This document shows positions 47,561-58,872 of a DNA stretch of 64,000 nt, piece after piece (position 1 is the stretch's first letter; each line of letters starts with the position of its first letter). The stretch spans positions 434,001 to 498,000 of the forward strand of contig NZ_CP121467.1 of assembly GCF_029691405.1 (NCBI RefSeq), given 5' to 3'. The position numbers and the translations under genes were made by a program. The notes under the pieces are model-generated. The model worked only from the letters and a program-made list of their open reading frames with translations, had not been told where the DNA came from and did no database searches. The stretch comes from Streptococcus sp. D7B5. Its GTDB lineage: Bacteria; Bacillota; Bacilli; Lactobacillales; Streptococcaceae.

Positions 47561-48469
47561 CTATTCTACCAATTGGGTGAAGTATTCTTCTAGGTTTTGA
47601 CGGGCAAAGTAAATCTCATCAATAGCAACATCGGACAAAGTTAGTTGCTTAAGAATCTGTTTGACATCTTGTTCATTACCAAAGATATGGATTTCCTTTT
47701 CAGGGTTTACAACCTTAAACTGGAGCTGGATTTGTTCTTTCAATACCTGACAAGCTCTTTCCTTGTCGCTTGTTTTAAGCACAATATAATCCTCGCTCAG
47801 TGTTTCAAACTCAGCTTTACTGATTTCACGGATAATCTTACCTTGATCCAGAATACCAAAGCGATTAGCTAAGAGATAGAGTTCTGACAAGATATGGCTA
47901 GAGATGAGGATGGTTATGCCTTTTTCTTGATTTAGCCGCTGGATCATGAGACGAAATTCTTTGATTCCAATTGGGTCGAGACCATTAATAGGTTCATCAA
48001 GAATAAGGAAGTCGGGTTTGGACAGAAGAGCAATAGCGATACCAAGTCTTTGTTTCATTCCTAGCGAGAAATCACGAAAGACTTTCTTACCTGTATCAGA
48101 CAAACCTACATAATCTAGTGTTTCTTGAATAACTTTATCAGCATTTGGAATATGGCGGATCATACAATAATATTTCAGATTTTGATAGGCTGTTAAGTGA
48201 TTATGAGCTACAGGTGATTCGATAACTGAACCTACTCGAGATAAGCCCTTGGTCCACTCATTTTGTTCTTGGCTAGAAAAGAGGGAAATAGTTCCTTTAT
48301 CCGCAAACAGTAGTTGTGTGATGATTTTTATCAAGGTGGTTTTACCAGCTCCATTTTTTCCAATTAGACCATAAATATCTCCCTCTTTTATGGTTAGACT
48401 AAGATCTTGAAGAATAGCTTGTTGTCCGAATTGTTTGGTCAGTCCATGAATTTCGAGTACTGTTTTCAT
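47561..48469 (-). CDS. ABC transporter ATP-binding protein
   Basis: 302 residues from the ATG preceded by AGGAGAAAATC; an 18-residue upstream extension is not supported. Walker A GKNGAGKTT, signature FSLGMKQRLGIA, Walker B FLILDEPINGLDP and the switch His in ISSHILSE are intact. The C-terminal accessory region is typical of BcrA/lantibiotic-type exporters. Works with the permease encoded directly after it. Confidence 0.93.
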   Translation of the reverse strand: MKTVLEIHGLTKQFGQQAILQDLSLTIKEGDIYGLIGKNGAGKTTLIKIITQLLFADKGTISLFSSQEQNEWTKGLSRVGSVIESPVAHNHLTAYQNLKYYCMIRHIPNADKVIQETLDYVGLSDTGKKVFRDFSLGMKQRLGIAIALLSKPDFLILDEPINGLDPIGIKEFRLMIQRLNQEKGITILISSHILSELYLLANRFGILDQGKIIREISKAEFETLSEDYIVLKTSDKERACQVLKEQIQLQFKVVNPEKEIHIFGNEQDVKQILKQLTLSDVAIDEIYFARQNLEEYFTQLVE

Positions 48470-48582
48470 GATTTTCTCCTTTTGATTTATTTTTCTAACT
48501 TTAGTATAAGGTATAGAAATCAAAGAAAGCTCAAGTAATTCTAAAGAGTTTCTAAAGTTTTGTGATTCTTAAAAAAACAAAA

Positions 48583-48610
48583 CCCAGTTGACATTGAACT
48601 GGGCTTTTTT
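48583..48610 (-). terminator. Terminator of the HAD hydrolase gene
   Basis: AACTGGG/CCCAGTT stem; read on the minus strand it is followed by TTTTGTTTTTTT. Confidence 0.8.
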
Positions 48611-48611
48611 A

Positions 48612-49421
48612 CTATAAGATATACTTCTCAATGGCACGTGCAACGCCTTCTTCTTCATTGCTGGCTGTAACGTCATTGGCTAAGGATTTGACATGGTCGC
48701 TGGCATTTCCCATTGCAATGCCAAGTCCTGCAAACTGAAGCATTTCGATATCGTTATTGGCATCGCCCATGGCCATAATTTCTGAGGGCTCGATCTTCAA
48801 AATCGCTGCTAGTCGAGAAAGAGCAGTAGCCTTTGTTGTTCCAAGTGGCATGGCTTCATAAATGACAGGCTGCGAACGAACGCCGCTAAATCGTTGGCAG
48901 AGCTCCTCAGCAAACCGCTGCTCAAAATCGTCTGTTTGTTCTTCGTTGCCCAAAAACATGCCTTGGAACATACGATACTTGCCACTAGTCGCTTCTTCAA
49001 GAGAGATTTCAGTCAGGTCTGAAAAGACTAGCTTGGCATCATTTTGAACGATTTGATTAGGCTTGCCACCGAGTACAAAATAATGTTCCTCATCAAAAAG
49101 GGTCAACTGGACGTCGCTTTTTTCTGCTAGGTCATAGAGGTATTCGATGTCAGCTGGACTGAGTTCTTGCCAGTCAACTAGCCCCCAGTCACTGGTCTGG
49201 TGGGTTGAACAACCATTATTGACAATGACATACTCATTCTGAAGGTCCAGTCCTAGTTTTTTATAGTAGGGAAGGACACCGAAAAGCGGGCGACCTGTAC
49301 AGAGAACCAGTTTGACACCTTTTTCAATGGCTCGGTGAATGGCAGTGATGTGGGCTTGCGGGATTTCCTTGGCTTCGTTAAGGAGGGTTCCGTCCATATC
49401 CAAGGCAAGTAGTTTAATCAT
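48612..49421 (-). CDS. Cof-type HAD-superfamily phosphatase
   Basis: 269 residues. Motif I LLALDMDGTLLN with the nucleophile Asp, motif II LCTGRP, and the C-terminal MAMGDANNDIEML place it in the Cof/YidA (HAD-IIB) group. These remove phosphate from sugar phosphates and other small metabolites; the exact substrate is unknown. Single gene on the minus strand, divergent from the MarR gene. Confidence 0.92.
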   Translation of the reverse strand: MIKLLALDMDGTLLNEAKEIPQAHITAIHRAIEKGVKLVLCTGRPLFGVLPYYKKLGLDLQNEYVIVNNGCSTHQTSDWGLVDWQELSPADIEYLYDLAEKSDVQLTLFDEEHYFVLGGKPNQIVQNDAKLVFSDLTEISLEEATSGKYRMFQGMFLGNEEQTDDFEQRFAEELCQRFSGVRSQPVIYEAMPLGTTKATALSRLAAILKIEPSEIMAMGDANNDIEMLQFAGLGIAMGNASDHVKSLANDVTASNEEEGVARAIEKYIL

Positions 49422-49567
49422 AAGACTTCCTTTTCTAGGTGTTTTGCTTTTATTATAGCATATAGACTATAAAATGTCTGACAGAATTGTAACATTTGAC
49501 TTTCCTTTTCTTGAAAAACAAAATAAATTCTTATATAATATGTATACTTAATATTTTAGGAGAAAAA

Positions 49568-50029
49568 ATGTCAAAGTATCACTTTAATTCAATTTACAAA
49601 AATGATGAAACAGAGTCTACAGGTCTTCTGTTCATCAAAGTCTACAACAAGTGGGAAAGCAACTTAAAAAGAGTCTTGAAATCAGTTGGACTCACTTTGC
49701 CTCAATTTATCGTTTTGACTTCGCTTTTGTTTCTGTCTAATAGAGAGGAATATGTAACGCAAGTTGATATCGCTAGGTTCACTGGTATGGATGTCATGAC
49801 GGTTTCCCAGATTGTTAGACTATTAGAGAAGAAAGACTACATTAAACGTGATCAACACCCAAAGGATAGTCGAGCAAAACTGGTCTCAGTGACGAAGTTT
49901 GGTGCAGAGAAGGTCAATCTAGCTTTACCCTTAGTAGAAGGGGTTGATGAAGATTTTTTTGAAAAACTTTCTAACGATAGAGAAAGTTTTAATCGCATGT
50001 TAGTAGAACTGGAGGATAAAAATACCTAG
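49568..50029 (+). CDS. MarR-family transcriptional regulator
   Basis: 153 residues from the ATG after TTTTAGGAG; a longer in-frame version is not supported. The winged helix reads TQVDIARFTGMDVMTVSQIVRLLEKKDYIKRDQHPKDSRAKLVSVT, a clear MarR wing. It is likely a dimeric repressor responding to a small molecule. Promoter with TATAAT (TTATATAATATG) upstream. Its last bases overlap the beginning of the EVE-domain gene, a likely co-regulated partner. Confidence 0.9.
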   Translation: MSKYHFNSIYKNDETESTGLLFIKVYNKWESNLKRVLKSVGLTLPQFIVLTSLLFLSNREEYVTQVDIARFTGMDVMTVSQIVRLLEKKDYIKRDQHPKDSRAKLVSVTKFGAEKVNLALPLVEGVDEDFFEKLSNDRESFNRMLVELEDKNT

Positions 50030-50441
50030 ATATTGGGTTGGTGTTGTTTCGAAGAACCATGTTTTAAGAGGAGTTGAAGGGAATTCTTGTCAGGTCTGTC
50101 ATGGAAAGGGAGGCCCCTTAAATCGTATGAAAAAAGGTGACTATCTTTTATACTATAGCCCCAAATACGATATAAATGGTCAAGATAAGTTACAGGCTTT
50201 TGTAGCCGTAGGTAAAATTATAGATGACAAAGCCTATCAAGTAGAGCAGTTCGAAGGATTCTTTCCCTTTAGACGAAATGTCGAGTATTATCAACCAGTC
50301 AAAGATTGCTCCATAGAAATAGCCAGACAGCATCCTGAATGGAGAGACTATACTTCTCGACTTCGTTATGGACATTTTGAAGTTTCCAAAGACTTTTTCC
50401 TCTATATCTTTCAGCATATGAAAGTGGATGATGAAGGATGA
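50022..50441 (+). CDS. EVE-domain protein, apparent ATA start codon
   Basis: The conserved EVE-domain N-terminus (PRYWVGVVSKNHVLRGVEG, then CQVCHGKGGPLNRMKKGD) is encoded well upstream of the first ATG (50127). In this frame there is no ATG, GTG or TTG between the stop at 50004 and that point. The codon at the right place is ATA at 50022, behind a perfect GGAGG with 6-bp spacing. One G-to-A change from ATG would explain it. EVE domains bind modified nucleic acid bases. Either initiation occurs at ATA (139 residues) or only a 104-residue truncated form is made. Partner of the upstream MarR gene. Confidence 0.75.
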   Translation: MPRYWVGVVSKNHVLRGVEGNSCQVCHGKGGPLNRMKKGDYLLYYSPKYDINGQDKLQAFVAVGKIIDDKAYQVEQFEGFFPFRRNVEYYQPVKDCSIEIARQHPEWRDYTSRLRYGHFEVSKDFFLYIFQHMKVDDEG

Positions 50442-50547
50442 TTGATTTGCTAGTTAAATGATTGTCAACTAGAATTTTGGATTTGGACTGTGAAGCGAAC
50501 TTTGCTATAATAGAGTAAGAAACTTTGATAAACCAAACGAGGCAGAG

Positions 50548-53500
50548 ATGAAATTACTTTATACTGATATTCGGACTTCTTTGACAGAAATCTTGACTAG
50601 AGAGGCGGAAGAGCTGGTTGCTGCTGGTAAGCGGGTTTTCTACATTGCTCCCAACTCTCTTTCTTTTGAAAAGGAACGTGCCGTGCTGGAATGCTTGTCC
50701 CAGCAGGCTTCTTTTGCTATTACCGTCACGCGCTTTGCTCAAATGGCTCGTTACCTGGTTTTAAATGACTTGCCGACTAAAACTAGTCTTGATGACATCG
50801 GCCTTGGGATGGCCTTTTATAAGTGCCTTGCGGAACTCGATCCCAAGGACTTGCGTGTTTATGGTGCAATTAAACAAGATCCTCAATTTATCCAGCAGTT
50901 GGTTGAACTTTATCATGAGATGACAACTGCTCAGATGAATTTTTTAGACTTGAAAAGTTTGACGGATGAGGATAAACGAGCAGATTTACTCTTGATTTTT
51001 GAGCAAGTAACAGCCTATCTTAATCAAGGTCAGTTGGCTCAGGGAAGTCAGTTATCCCATTTGATTGAGGCTATTGAGAATGATAAGGTAAGTAGTGATT
51101 TTAATAAGCTGGCCTTGGTTATTGATGGATTTACCCGTTTTTCAGCTGAGGAGGAGTATGTGGTGGATCTGCTCCATCGTAAAGGTGCCGAGATTGTTAT
51201 TGGGGCTTATGCAAGCAAGAAGGCTTATAGCAGTCCGTTCACAGAAGGGAATCTCTACCAAGCCAGTGTGGAATTTCTTCATCATTTGGGGGCAAAATAC
51301 CAAACACCTGCTCAGGATCGTTCTCAGACTCATGAGAAAATAGATAGTTTTGACAAGGCATCTCGTTTGCTGGAGTCTTCTTATGATTTTTCAGAACTTG
51401 CTTTAGATGTAGATGAGAAGGACAGTGAAAACCTGCAAATCTGGTCTTGTTTGACGCAAAAAGAGGAGTTGGAGCTGGTGGCTCGCGCTATTCGTCAGAA
51501 ATTACATGACCATCCAGAACTGAGTTACAAGAATTTTCGCATTCTCTTAGGTGATGTGGCATCTTACCAGCTATCACTGAAAACTATTTTTGACCAGTAC
51601 CAGATTCCTTTCTATCTTGGTAGAAGTGAATCCATGGCTCATCATCCCTTGACTCAGTATGTCGAATCTATTTTGCGTTTGAAACGTTACCGTTTCCGTC
51701 AGGAGGATTTGATTAATCTCCTCAGAACTGGTCTGTATTCTGACCTTAGCCAGGCTGATATTGATGCTTTTGAGCAATATCTCCGCTATCTTGGCATCAA
51801 TGGCATGCCAGCTTTTCAGCAGACCTTTACAAAATCCCATCATGGAAAATTTGATTTAGAGCGTCTAAATGCTCTTCGTCTGCGAGTTTTGGCGCCACTT
51901 GAAACCTTATTTGCGAGTCGGAAGCAAAAGACTGAAAATCTCTTGCAAAAGTGGAATACTTTTCTAAAAAATGCTACTTTAAGCAAGCAGATGCAAGGAT
52001 TGACAGCTACTATGGAAACTCTAGAACAGGAAAGACAAGCCGAAGTTTGGAAGGCTTTCTGCCATGTTTTAGAACAATTTGCGACCGTTTTCGCTGGTAC
52101 ACAGGTTAGTCTAGAGGATTTCCTAGCCTTGCTCCATTCTGGAATGAGCTTGTCCCAGTATCGCACCATTCCAGCAACTGTTGACACCGTTCTGGTGCAG
52201 AGTTACGATTTGATTGCGCCCTTAACGGCTGATTTTGTCTATGCCATTGGTCTGACTCAGGATCATTTACCAAAAATTGCGCAAAACACCAGCCTGTTAA
52301 CAGACGAAGAAAGACAAAGCCTAAACCAAGCGACTGAAGAGGGAGCGCAATTACTGATTGCAAGTAGTGAAAACCTCAAGAAAAATCGCTATACTATGCT
52401 TTCCTTAGTTAATGCTGCCCGCAAGCAGTTGGTGTTATCAGCTCCAAGTCTTCTCAATGAAAATGAGAGTAAGGAATCGGCCTATCTTCAAGAGCTAGTC
52501 CATTTTGGATTTAGCCGGATAGAGAAGAAGATTCATCACAAAGGTCTGTCTAAGGATGATATGGGGTCATATCATAGTCTCCTCTCTAGCCTGGTTGCCT
52601 ATCATCAGCAGGCAGGTTCAAGTGAAAATGAGCAAGATGTCACCTTTGTCAAGGTTTTGGCTCGTGTCATGGGGAAAAAACTAGATCAAAAAGGTCTTAC
52701 AAATCCAGCACTCCCAACCAGTCCAAGCAGCAAGCCATTAGAGAAAGAGACCTTGCAGGCTCTCTATCCCGCTGACAAGGAGTTTTACCTTTCTACGTCT
52801 GGTTTGACGGAGTTTTACCGCAATGAATACAGTTATTTCCTCCGTTATGTCTTAGGTTTGCAGGAAGAATTGCGCCTACGTCCTGATGCTCGCAGTCATG
52901 GGAATTTCTTGCATCGTATTTTTGAACGGGCCTTGAAACTGCCTGATGAAGATTCCTTTGATAAGCGTTTGGAACAAGCCATTAAGGAAACCAGCCAAGA
53001 ACGCGAATTTGAGGCTATTTATCAGGAAAGTTTGGAAGCCCAGTTTACAAAGGAAATTCTACTTGATGTTGCGCGAACTACGGGCCACATCCTTCGTCAT
53101 AATCCAGCCATTGAAACCATCCAAGAGGAAGCAACATTTGGTGGTAAAGATCAAGCCTTTATTCAATTGGATAATGGTCGGAGTGTCCATGTGCGAGGCA
53201 AGGTTGATCGCATTGACCGCCTGAAAGCTGATGGAGCGCTAGGAGTGGTGGACTATAAGTCTAGTTTGACCCAATTCCAGTTTCCTCATTTCTTTAATGG
53301 GCTTAATTCCCAACTGCCTACCTATCTTGCTGCCCTAAAAAGAGAAGGGGAGCAGAACTTTTTCGGTGCCATGTACTTGGAAATGGCTGAGCCTGTCCAA
53401 TCTTTATTAGCTGTTAAAAGTCTGGCAGGAGCAGTAGCAGAAGTCAGCAAGTCTATGAAATACCAGGGACTCTTTTTAGAGAAAGAAAGCAGTCACTTGG

Positions 53501-53823
53501 GAGAGTTTTATAACAAAAACAAGGCTAATCAGCTGACAGACGAGGAATTCCAGCTCTTACTGGATTACAATGCCCATCTGTACAAAAAGGCAGCTGAGAA
53601 GATTTTACAAGGCCAGTTTGCCATCAATCCATACACAGAGAATGGCAGAAGTATTGCCCCGTACGTTCAGCAACACCAAGCCATCACTGGATTTGAAGCC
53701 AATTATCACTTAGGACAAGCACGTTTCCTAGAGAAGTTGGACTTAGCTGATGGCAAGCGTCTGGTTGGAGAAAAGCTCAAGCAAGCTTGGTTTGAGAAAA
53801 TGAGAGAGGAGTTGAATCGATGA
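50548..53823 (+). CDS. rexB: ATP-dependent nuclease subunit B (RexB/AddB)
   Basis: 1091 residues. A degenerate helicase-like N-terminal half ([19 protein letters not shown]) is followed by a C-terminal nuclease domain with the GVVDYKSS motif (metal-binding Asp and catalytic Lys). With RexA it forms the double-strand-break repair helicase-nuclease that replaces RecBCD in lactococci and streptococci. Its stop overlaps the rexA start (ATGA). A promoter with TATAAT (GCTATAATAGAG) lies about 35 bp before the start. Confidence 0.94.
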   Translation: MKLLYTDIRTSLTEILTREAEELVAAGKRVFYIAPNSLSFEKERAVLECLSQQASFAITVTRFAQMARYLVLNDLPTKTSLDDIGLGMAFYKCLAELDPKDLRVYGAIKQDPQFIQQLVELYHEMTTAQMNFLDLKSLTDEDKRADLLLIFEQVTAYLNQGQLAQGSQLSHLIEAIENDKVSSDFNKLALVIDGFTRFSAEEEYVVDLLHRKGAEIVIGAYASKKAYSSPFTEGNLYQASVEFLHHLGAKYQTPAQDRSQTHEKIDSFDKASRLLESSYDFSELALDVDEKDSENLQIWSCLTQKEELELVARAIRQKLHDHPELSYKNFRILLGDVASYQLSLKTIFDQYQIPFYLGRSESMAHHPLTQYVESILRLKRYRFRQEDLINLLRTGLYSDLSQADIDAFEQYLRYLGINGMPAFQQTFTKSHHGKFDLERLNALRLRVLAPLETLFASRKQKTENLLQKWNTFLKNATLSKQMQGLTATMETLEQERQAEVWKAFCHVLEQFATVFAGTQVSLEDFLALLHSGMSLSQYRTIPATVDTVLVQSYDLIAPLTADFVYAIGLTQDHLPKIAQNTSLLTDEERQSLNQATEEGAQLLIASSENLKKNRYTMLSLVNAARKQLVLSAPSLLNENESKESAYLQELVHFGFSRIEKKIHHKGLSKDDMGSYHSLLSSLVAYHQQAGSSENEQDVTFVKVLARVMGKKLDQKGLTNPALPTSPSSKPLEKETLQALYPADKEFYLSTSGLTEFYRNEYSYFLRYVLGLQEELRLRPDARSHGNFLHRIFERALKLPDEDSFDKRLEQAIKETSQEREFEAIYQESLEAQFTKEILLDVARTTGHILRHNPAIETIQEEATFGGKDQAFIQLDNGRSVHVRGKVDRIDRLKADGALGVVDYKSSLTQFQFPHFFNGLNSQLPTYLAALKREGEQNFFGAMYLEMAEPVQSLLAVKSLAGAVAEVSKSMKYQGLFLEKESSHLGEFYNKNKANQLTDEEFQLLLDYNAHLYKKAAEKILQGQFAINPYTENGRSIAPYVQQHQAITGFEANYHLGQARFLEKLDLADGKRLVGEKLKQAWFEKMREELNR

Positions 53824-56800
53824 AGCCCATTTCCTTTTTAACTGAGGAAGAGATTCAAAAATTGCAAGAAGCAGAAGCGAGTTCGAACAAGGAACAAAAG
53901 AAAACAGCCGAGCAAATCGAAGCCATTTATACCGCAGGGCAAAATATCCTTGTTTCAGCGTCTGCTGGTTCAGGGAAGACCTTTGTTATGGCAGAGCGTA
54001 TTCTGGACCAATTAGCACGTGGCGTGGAAATCAGCCAACTCTTTATCTCGACCTTTACCGTCAAGGCTGCTACTGAACTCAAAGAGCGCTTGGAGAAAAA
54101 AATCAGCCAACAAATCCAAGAAACCGATGATGTTGATCTCAAACAACACTTGGGACGTCAATTGGCAGATCTACCAAACGCTGCCATTGGAACCATGGAC
54201 TCTTTCACACAAAAATTCCTTGGCAAACATGGCTATCTGATTGATATCGCACCGAACTTCCGTATTCTGCAAAATGAAAGTGAACAGTTACTCTTAAAGA
54301 ACGAAGTTTTTCATCAAGTTTTTGAAGAGCATTATCAAGGTGAGAATAAAGAGAAATTTAGTAGTTTGGTGAAGAACTTTGCAGGGCGTGGCAAGGATGA
54401 ACGAGGTCTGCGCCAACAAGTCTACAAAATCTATGACTTTTTACAATCCACCAGCAGTCCCCAAAAATGGCTGAACGAGTCTTTTCTCAAAGGGTTTGAA
54501 GAAGCTGACTTTGCAAAAGAGAAAGAGAAACTAACTGAGCAAATTAAGCAGGCGCTTTGGGACTTGGAAAGTTACTTCCGTTATCATCTGGATAACGATG
54601 CCAAGGAGTTTCCAAAAGCTGCCTATTTAGAAGCTGTTCAACAGGTTTTGGATGAAATTAGCTCCTTAAATCAAGAGTCCGATAGCCAGGCTTATCAAGC
54701 TGTGCTTGCGCGTATTGTCGCCATCTCTAAGGAAAAAAATGGTCGAGCTCTGGCTAACTCCAGTCGTAAGGCCGATTTGAAACCACTGGCTGATGCCTAT
54801 AACGATGAGAGAAAGGTCCAGTTTGCTAAACTAGGACAACTGGCGGACCAGATAACGATTCTCGACTACCAAGAACATTATCATGAAGATACTTGGGATC
54901 TAGCTAAAACCTTCCAAAACTTTATGAGTGATTTTGTGAATGCTTATCGTGAACGTAAACGCCAGGAAAATGCCTTTGAATTTGCTGATATCAGTCATTA
55001 CACCATTGAGGTTTTAGAGAATTTCCCACAAGTCCGCGAGGCTTATCAGGAACGATTCCATGAAGTCATGGTCGATGAGTATCAGGATACCAACCACATT
55101 CAAGAACGAATGCTGGAATTGCTGTCGAATGGTCACAATCGCTTTATGGTGGGAGATATCAAGCAGTCCATCTACCGGTTCCGTCAGGCAGATCCTCAGA
55201 TCTTCAATGAAAAATTCCAACGCTATGCGCAAAATCCCCAAGAAGGCAAGTTGATTCTCCTCAAGGAAAATTTCCGTAGTAGTTCAGAAGTTCTGTCAGC
55301 AACCAATGATGTTTTTGCACGCCTTATGGACCAAGAAGTCGGAGAAATCAACTACGATAGCATGCACCAGCTTGTTTTTGCCAATACCAAACTGACTCCT
55401 AATCCAGACAACAAGGCAGAATTTCTCCTCTACGACAAGGACGACAGTGAGCAAGAGGACGAAGAGAGCCAAGTAGAAACAAAACTAACAGGTGAAATGC
55501 GCCTAGTCATCAAGGAAATCCTAAAGCTCCATCAAGAAAATGGTGTAGCCTTTAAGGAAATTGCTCTTTTGACTTCCAGTCGCAGTCGTAATGACCAGAT
55601 ACTCCTCGCTCTTTCAGAGTATGGAATTCCTGTAAAAACAGACGGAGAACAAAATAATTACCTCCAATCCCTAGAAGTACAAGTTATGCTGGACACACTG
55701 CGTGTCATTCACAATCCCCTGCAAGACTATGCCTTGGTTGCTCTGATGAAGTCTCCTATGTTTAGTTTTGACGAGGACGAGTTGGCACGCTTGTCCCTTC
55801 AGAAAGTAGAAGATAAGGTCCAAGAAAATCTCTATGAGAAACTGGTCAATGCTCAAAAACTGGTAACAAACCAGAAAGAGTTAATTCATACAGCTCTAGC
55901 TGAAAAACTAAATCAATTCATGGATATTTTGGATTCTTGGCGCTTATATACCAAAACTCACTCTCTCTATGACTTGATTTGGAAGATTTACAACGACCGT
56001 TTTTATTATGACTATGTTGGGGCTTTGCCGAACGGACCTGCTAGACAGGCCAATCTCTATGCCCTAGCGCTACGTGCTGACCAGTTTGAAAAGAGTAATT
56101 TCAAGGGCTTGTCGCGTTTTATACGTATGATTGACCAAGTCCTAGAAGCCCAGCACGATCTCGCAAGCGTAGCCGTCGCACCGCCTAAAGATGCCGTGGA
56201 ACTTATGACCATTCACAAGAGCAAAGGATTGGAATTTCCTTACGTCTTTATCCTCAACATGGATCAGGACTTCAACAAGCAAGACTCGATGTCAGAAGTT
56301 ATTCTCAATCGTCAAAATGGGCTTGGTGTCAAATACATTGCCAAGGTGGAAACAGGAGCAGTGGAAGCACACTATCCTAAAACCATCAAACTCTCCATTC
56401 CTAGCCTGACCTATACGCAGAATGAGAAAGAACTGCAACTGGCTAGCTATTCAGAGCAGATGCGTCTGCTGTATGTTGCCATGACAAGGGCTGAGAAAAA
56501 GCTCTATCTTGTTGGCAAGGGCTCTCGCGAAAAGCTAGAAGCCAAGGAATACCCAGCAGCAAACAATGGAAAATTAGATAGCAATACCAGACTGCAAGCA
56601 AGAAATTTCCAAGATTGGGTCTGGGCTATCAGCAAAGTATTTGCCAAGGACAATCTCAACTTTAGCTATCGTTTTGTTGGTGAAGACCAGCTGACCAGAG
56701 AAGCTATCGGAGAATTGGAAAACAAGAGCCCTCTCCAAGATAGCTCTCAAGCAAGCAACCGCCAGTCAGAAACCATCAAAGAAGCTCTGGAAATGCTGAA

Positions 56801-57473
56801 AGAGGTGGAAGTTTATAATACTCTTCACCGCGCAGCCATTGAACTACCAAGTGTTCAAACCCCAAGTCAAATCAAGAAATTCTACGAACCCGTTATGGAT
56901 ATGGAGGGTGTTCAAATTGCTAGTCAAACTCAATCAACTGAGAAGAAAATCAGCTTTGATTTACCAGATTTCTCAACTAAAGAAAAGGTAACAGGAGCTG
57001 AGATTGGTAGTGCCACTCACGAACTCATGCAGAGAATGGACCTTAGTCAGCAACCAACACTTACTAGCCTGACAGAAACTCTCAAACAAGTTCAGACTAG
57101 TCCAGCAGTCAGAGACAGGATCAATCTTTCTAAAATTCTCGCATTCTTTGATACAGCACTTGGTCAGGAAATTCTCGCTAATACCGACCATCTCTACCGC
57201 GAGCAACCTTTCTCCATGCTTAAACGAGACCAAAAGAGTCAGGAAGACTTCGTTGTTCGTGGGATCTTGGATGGCTATCTACTTTATGAGAATCGTATCG
57301 TTCTTTTCGACTACAAGACAGACCGCTACGATGAGCCAAGTCAACTCATAGACCGCTATCGTGGTCAGTTAGCCTTATACGGAGAGGCTTTATCTAGAAC
57401 CTATTCGATTGAAAACATAAAAAAATACTTGATTTTGCTCGGCAAAGACGAGGTTCAAGTTGTAAAAGTATAA
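53820..57473 (+). CDS. rexA: ATP-dependent helicase-nuclease subunit A (RexA/AddA)
   Basis: 1217 residues. UvrD-type helicase with Walker [10 protein letters not shown] (about residues 43-51), VDEYQDTN (Walker B), [11 protein letters not shown] and the VATRAEKK-like [11 protein letters not shown] motif VI. The C-terminal nuclease has LFDYKTDRY. It is the motor and 3' strand nuclease of the RexAB complex, which processes DNA ends to Chi sites for RecA loading. Near the chromosome terminus this position is common in the mitis group. Confidence 0.95.
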   Translation: MKPISFLTEEEIQKLQEAEASSNKEQKKTAEQIEAIYTAGQNILVSASAGSGKTFVMAERILDQLARGVEISQLFISTFTVKAATELKERLEKKISQQIQETDDVDLKQHLGRQLADLPNAAIGTMDSFTQKFLGKHGYLIDIAPNFRILQNESEQLLLKNEVFHQVFEEHYQGENKEKFSSLVKNFAGRGKDERGLRQQVYKIYDFLQSTSSPQKWLNESFLKGFEEADFAKEKEKLTEQIKQALWDLESYFRYHLDNDAKEFPKAAYLEAVQQVLDEISSLNQESDSQAYQAVLARIVAISKEKNGRALANSSRKADLKPLADAYNDERKVQFAKLGQLADQITILDYQEHYHEDTWDLAKTFQNFMSDFVNAYRERKRQENAFEFADISHYTIEVLENFPQVREAYQERFHEVMVDEYQDTNHIQERMLELLSNGHNRFMVGDIKQSIYRFRQADPQIFNEKFQRYAQNPQEGKLILLKENFRSSSEVLSATNDVFARLMDQEVGEINYDSMHQLVFANTKLTPNPDNKAEFLLYDKDDSEQEDEESQVETKLTGEMRLVIKEILKLHQENGVAFKEIALLTSSRSRNDQILLALSEYGIPVKTDGEQNNYLQSLEVQVMLDTLRVIHNPLQDYALVALMKSPMFSFDEDELARLSLQKVEDKVQENLYEKLVNAQKLVTNQKELIHTALAEKLNQFMDILDSWRLYTKTHSLYDLIWKIYNDRFYYDYVGALPNGPARQANLYALALRADQFEKSNFKGLSRFIRMIDQVLEAQHDLASVAVAPPKDAVELMTIHKSKGLEFPYVFILNMDQDFNKQDSMSEVILNRQNGLGVKYIAKVETGAVEAHYPKTIKLSIPSLTYTQNEKELQLASYSEQMRLLYVAMTRAEKKLYLVGKGSREKLEAKEYPAANNGKLDSNTRLQARNFQDWVWAISKVFAKDNLNFSYRFVGEDQLTREAIGELENKSPLQDSSQASNRQSETIKEALEMLKEVEVYNTLHRAAIELPSVQTPSQIKKFYEPVMDMEGVQIASQTQSTEKKISFDLPDFSTKEKVTGAEIGSATHELMQRMDLSQQPTLTSLTETLKQVQTSPAVRDRINLSKILAFFDTALGQEILANTDHLYREQPFSMLKRDQKSQEDFVVRGILDGYLLYENRIVLFDYKTDRYDEPSQLIDRYRGQLALYGEALSRTYSIENIKKYLILLGKDEVQVVKV

Positions 57474-57490
57474 CCTAGAAAGGAGACCTC

Positions 57491-58669
57491 ATGCCACTTC
57501 CAGTTAGAAAATCCCTGCACGATGCGGTTTTACAGGCTTCAAAAGCCGATACTTGGGATCAAGCTACCAAGGAATGGAATGAAGTTTCCTTGATTTTTAA
57601 TGGCATTGGCCGTAGTAACTGTGTCTGTGGGAACGCTATCAAATACGCCTACGAACTCTTTAACGGAGTTACAGGCCAACGTCTCTTTCCTATAGGAAGC
57701 GACTGTGTTCGCCATTTTCATCGAATGACTTTAGACCAGCAACTCGAAGAGGAAGAAAAACTGCTCAGAAAGGTTGAAAATCTAACCAGAAAGGCTCAGA
57801 AAAAGGAAAAAATCAAGGTCACTAAAAGCGATTTTGACGAACGACTTCTAAAATGGTTTTGGGAAAAAGGTGTTTTCAAAGCCAATCGTGGCAATCATTT
57901 TGCTCCTGAGAGAGACTATCAGCTCTTCCTAGAGGTCTTTCAAGGCGGAAGTTGGACCAAGGCAGAGCCAAAGAAGAAGGCTCGTATGGAAGAAGTGCTG
58001 GAAAAGTGTATCAAACCTTTTCTACTTGGTAAGACCGATGACCAACTCTACCTTGTCAAACTAGGCAAGGAGAAAATTGACTACGAGCAGCATTTACGGA
58101 TTCAAGCAGAGAAAGAACGCAAGAAAAGAGATAAAATCGCCAAGCAATACGCTGACAACCTCATTCTTGCTATGGGACCTGCAGAACGAGCCTATCAAGA
58201 TTACTTTGGCTTTACAGAAACCTTGACCCAAGAAGAACGAAAATGGGAAAAAATCCTCTTTGGTAAGAATAGAGACGAACGGGCTATCAAGGCTAAACAA
58301 AACCAAAAGGAGTTGGAAAAGGATCAGCGAATTGCAAATCAAGATCCGATTGAACGAAAGCAGAAGCAGACTTGGCTTCTTAATTCCTATTTTCGTGATT
58401 TGCCTGATGAAAAATCCAGATTTGCTCGACTCTTATTAGAATTTCGAAAAAGTGGAGAAGTAGCTTTTTCAGATGATTACTTATCTGAGCATCTCAAAGA
58501 CTTTTTCTACAAGATGAAAGTCTTTGAGTTTGAAATTGCTCCGGATCAAGCTGCTGAATTTTTAAAAGAATGTTTAAGAGCTGATTATTTATCCCCAGCG
58601 CAAATTCTCTGGAGTGAAACGATTGTCACAAATTGTATCAGCCCTTTTCTCTCAAGAATACTCTTATAA
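57491..58669 (+). CDS. Uncharacterised protein following rexA, possible zinc site
   Basis: 392 residues, basic and highly charged. The N-terminal block has SNCVCGNAIKYAYELFNG and GSDCVRHF, with Cys-x-Cys and a further Cys, as in a small metal-binding module. The middle is rich in Lys/Glu helices (about 80-100 and 200-215) that look like coiled coils. The same gene follows rexAB in pneumococci (SP_1153, from memory). RBS AAAGGAG. A role in DNA processing is only suggested by neighbourhood. Confidence 0.8.
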   Translation: MPLPVRKSLHDAVLQASKADTWDQATKEWNEVSLIFNGIGRSNCVCGNAIKYAYELFNGVTGQRLFPIGSDCVRHFHRMTLDQQLEEEEKLLRKVENLTRKAQKKEKIKVTKSDFDERLLKWFWEKGVFKANRGNHFAPERDYQLFLEVFQGGSWTKAEPKKKARMEEVLEKCIKPFLLGKTDDQLYLVKLGKEKIDYEQHLRIQAEKERKKRDKIAKQYADNLILAMGPAERAYQDYFGFTETLTQEERKWEKILFGKNRDERAIKAKQNQKELEKDQRIANQDPIERKQKQTWLLNSYFRDLPDEKSRFARLLLEFRKSGEVAFSDDYLSEHLKDFFYKMKVFEFEIAPDQAAEFLKECLRADYLSPAQILWSETIVTNCISPFLSRILL

Positions 58670-58670
58670 G

Positions 58671-58710
58671 AAAAATACCTATAGTCAATATGACTTGATA
58701 GGTATTTTCT
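58671..58710 (+). terminator. Terminator after the rexAB cluster
   Basis: AAAATACCTAT / ATAGGTATTTT enclosing about 15 nt, then CT-rich sequence. The gap 58670-58872 contains no gene; in pneumococci the IgA1 protease gene is found here. Confidence 0.75.
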
Positions 58711-58872
58711 CGTACTTTGATATAACAATACATTATTTATGCAAACATTTTTACTATATATACTCATTTTTGTAGACAAAAGCCTATGCAAAGAGGGATC
58801 ATTTATGATAGAATAGATGGTAAGAAAGAAAACGTTTTTATCACGTTTTTTTTAGTCGGAAGGGGAATTATT

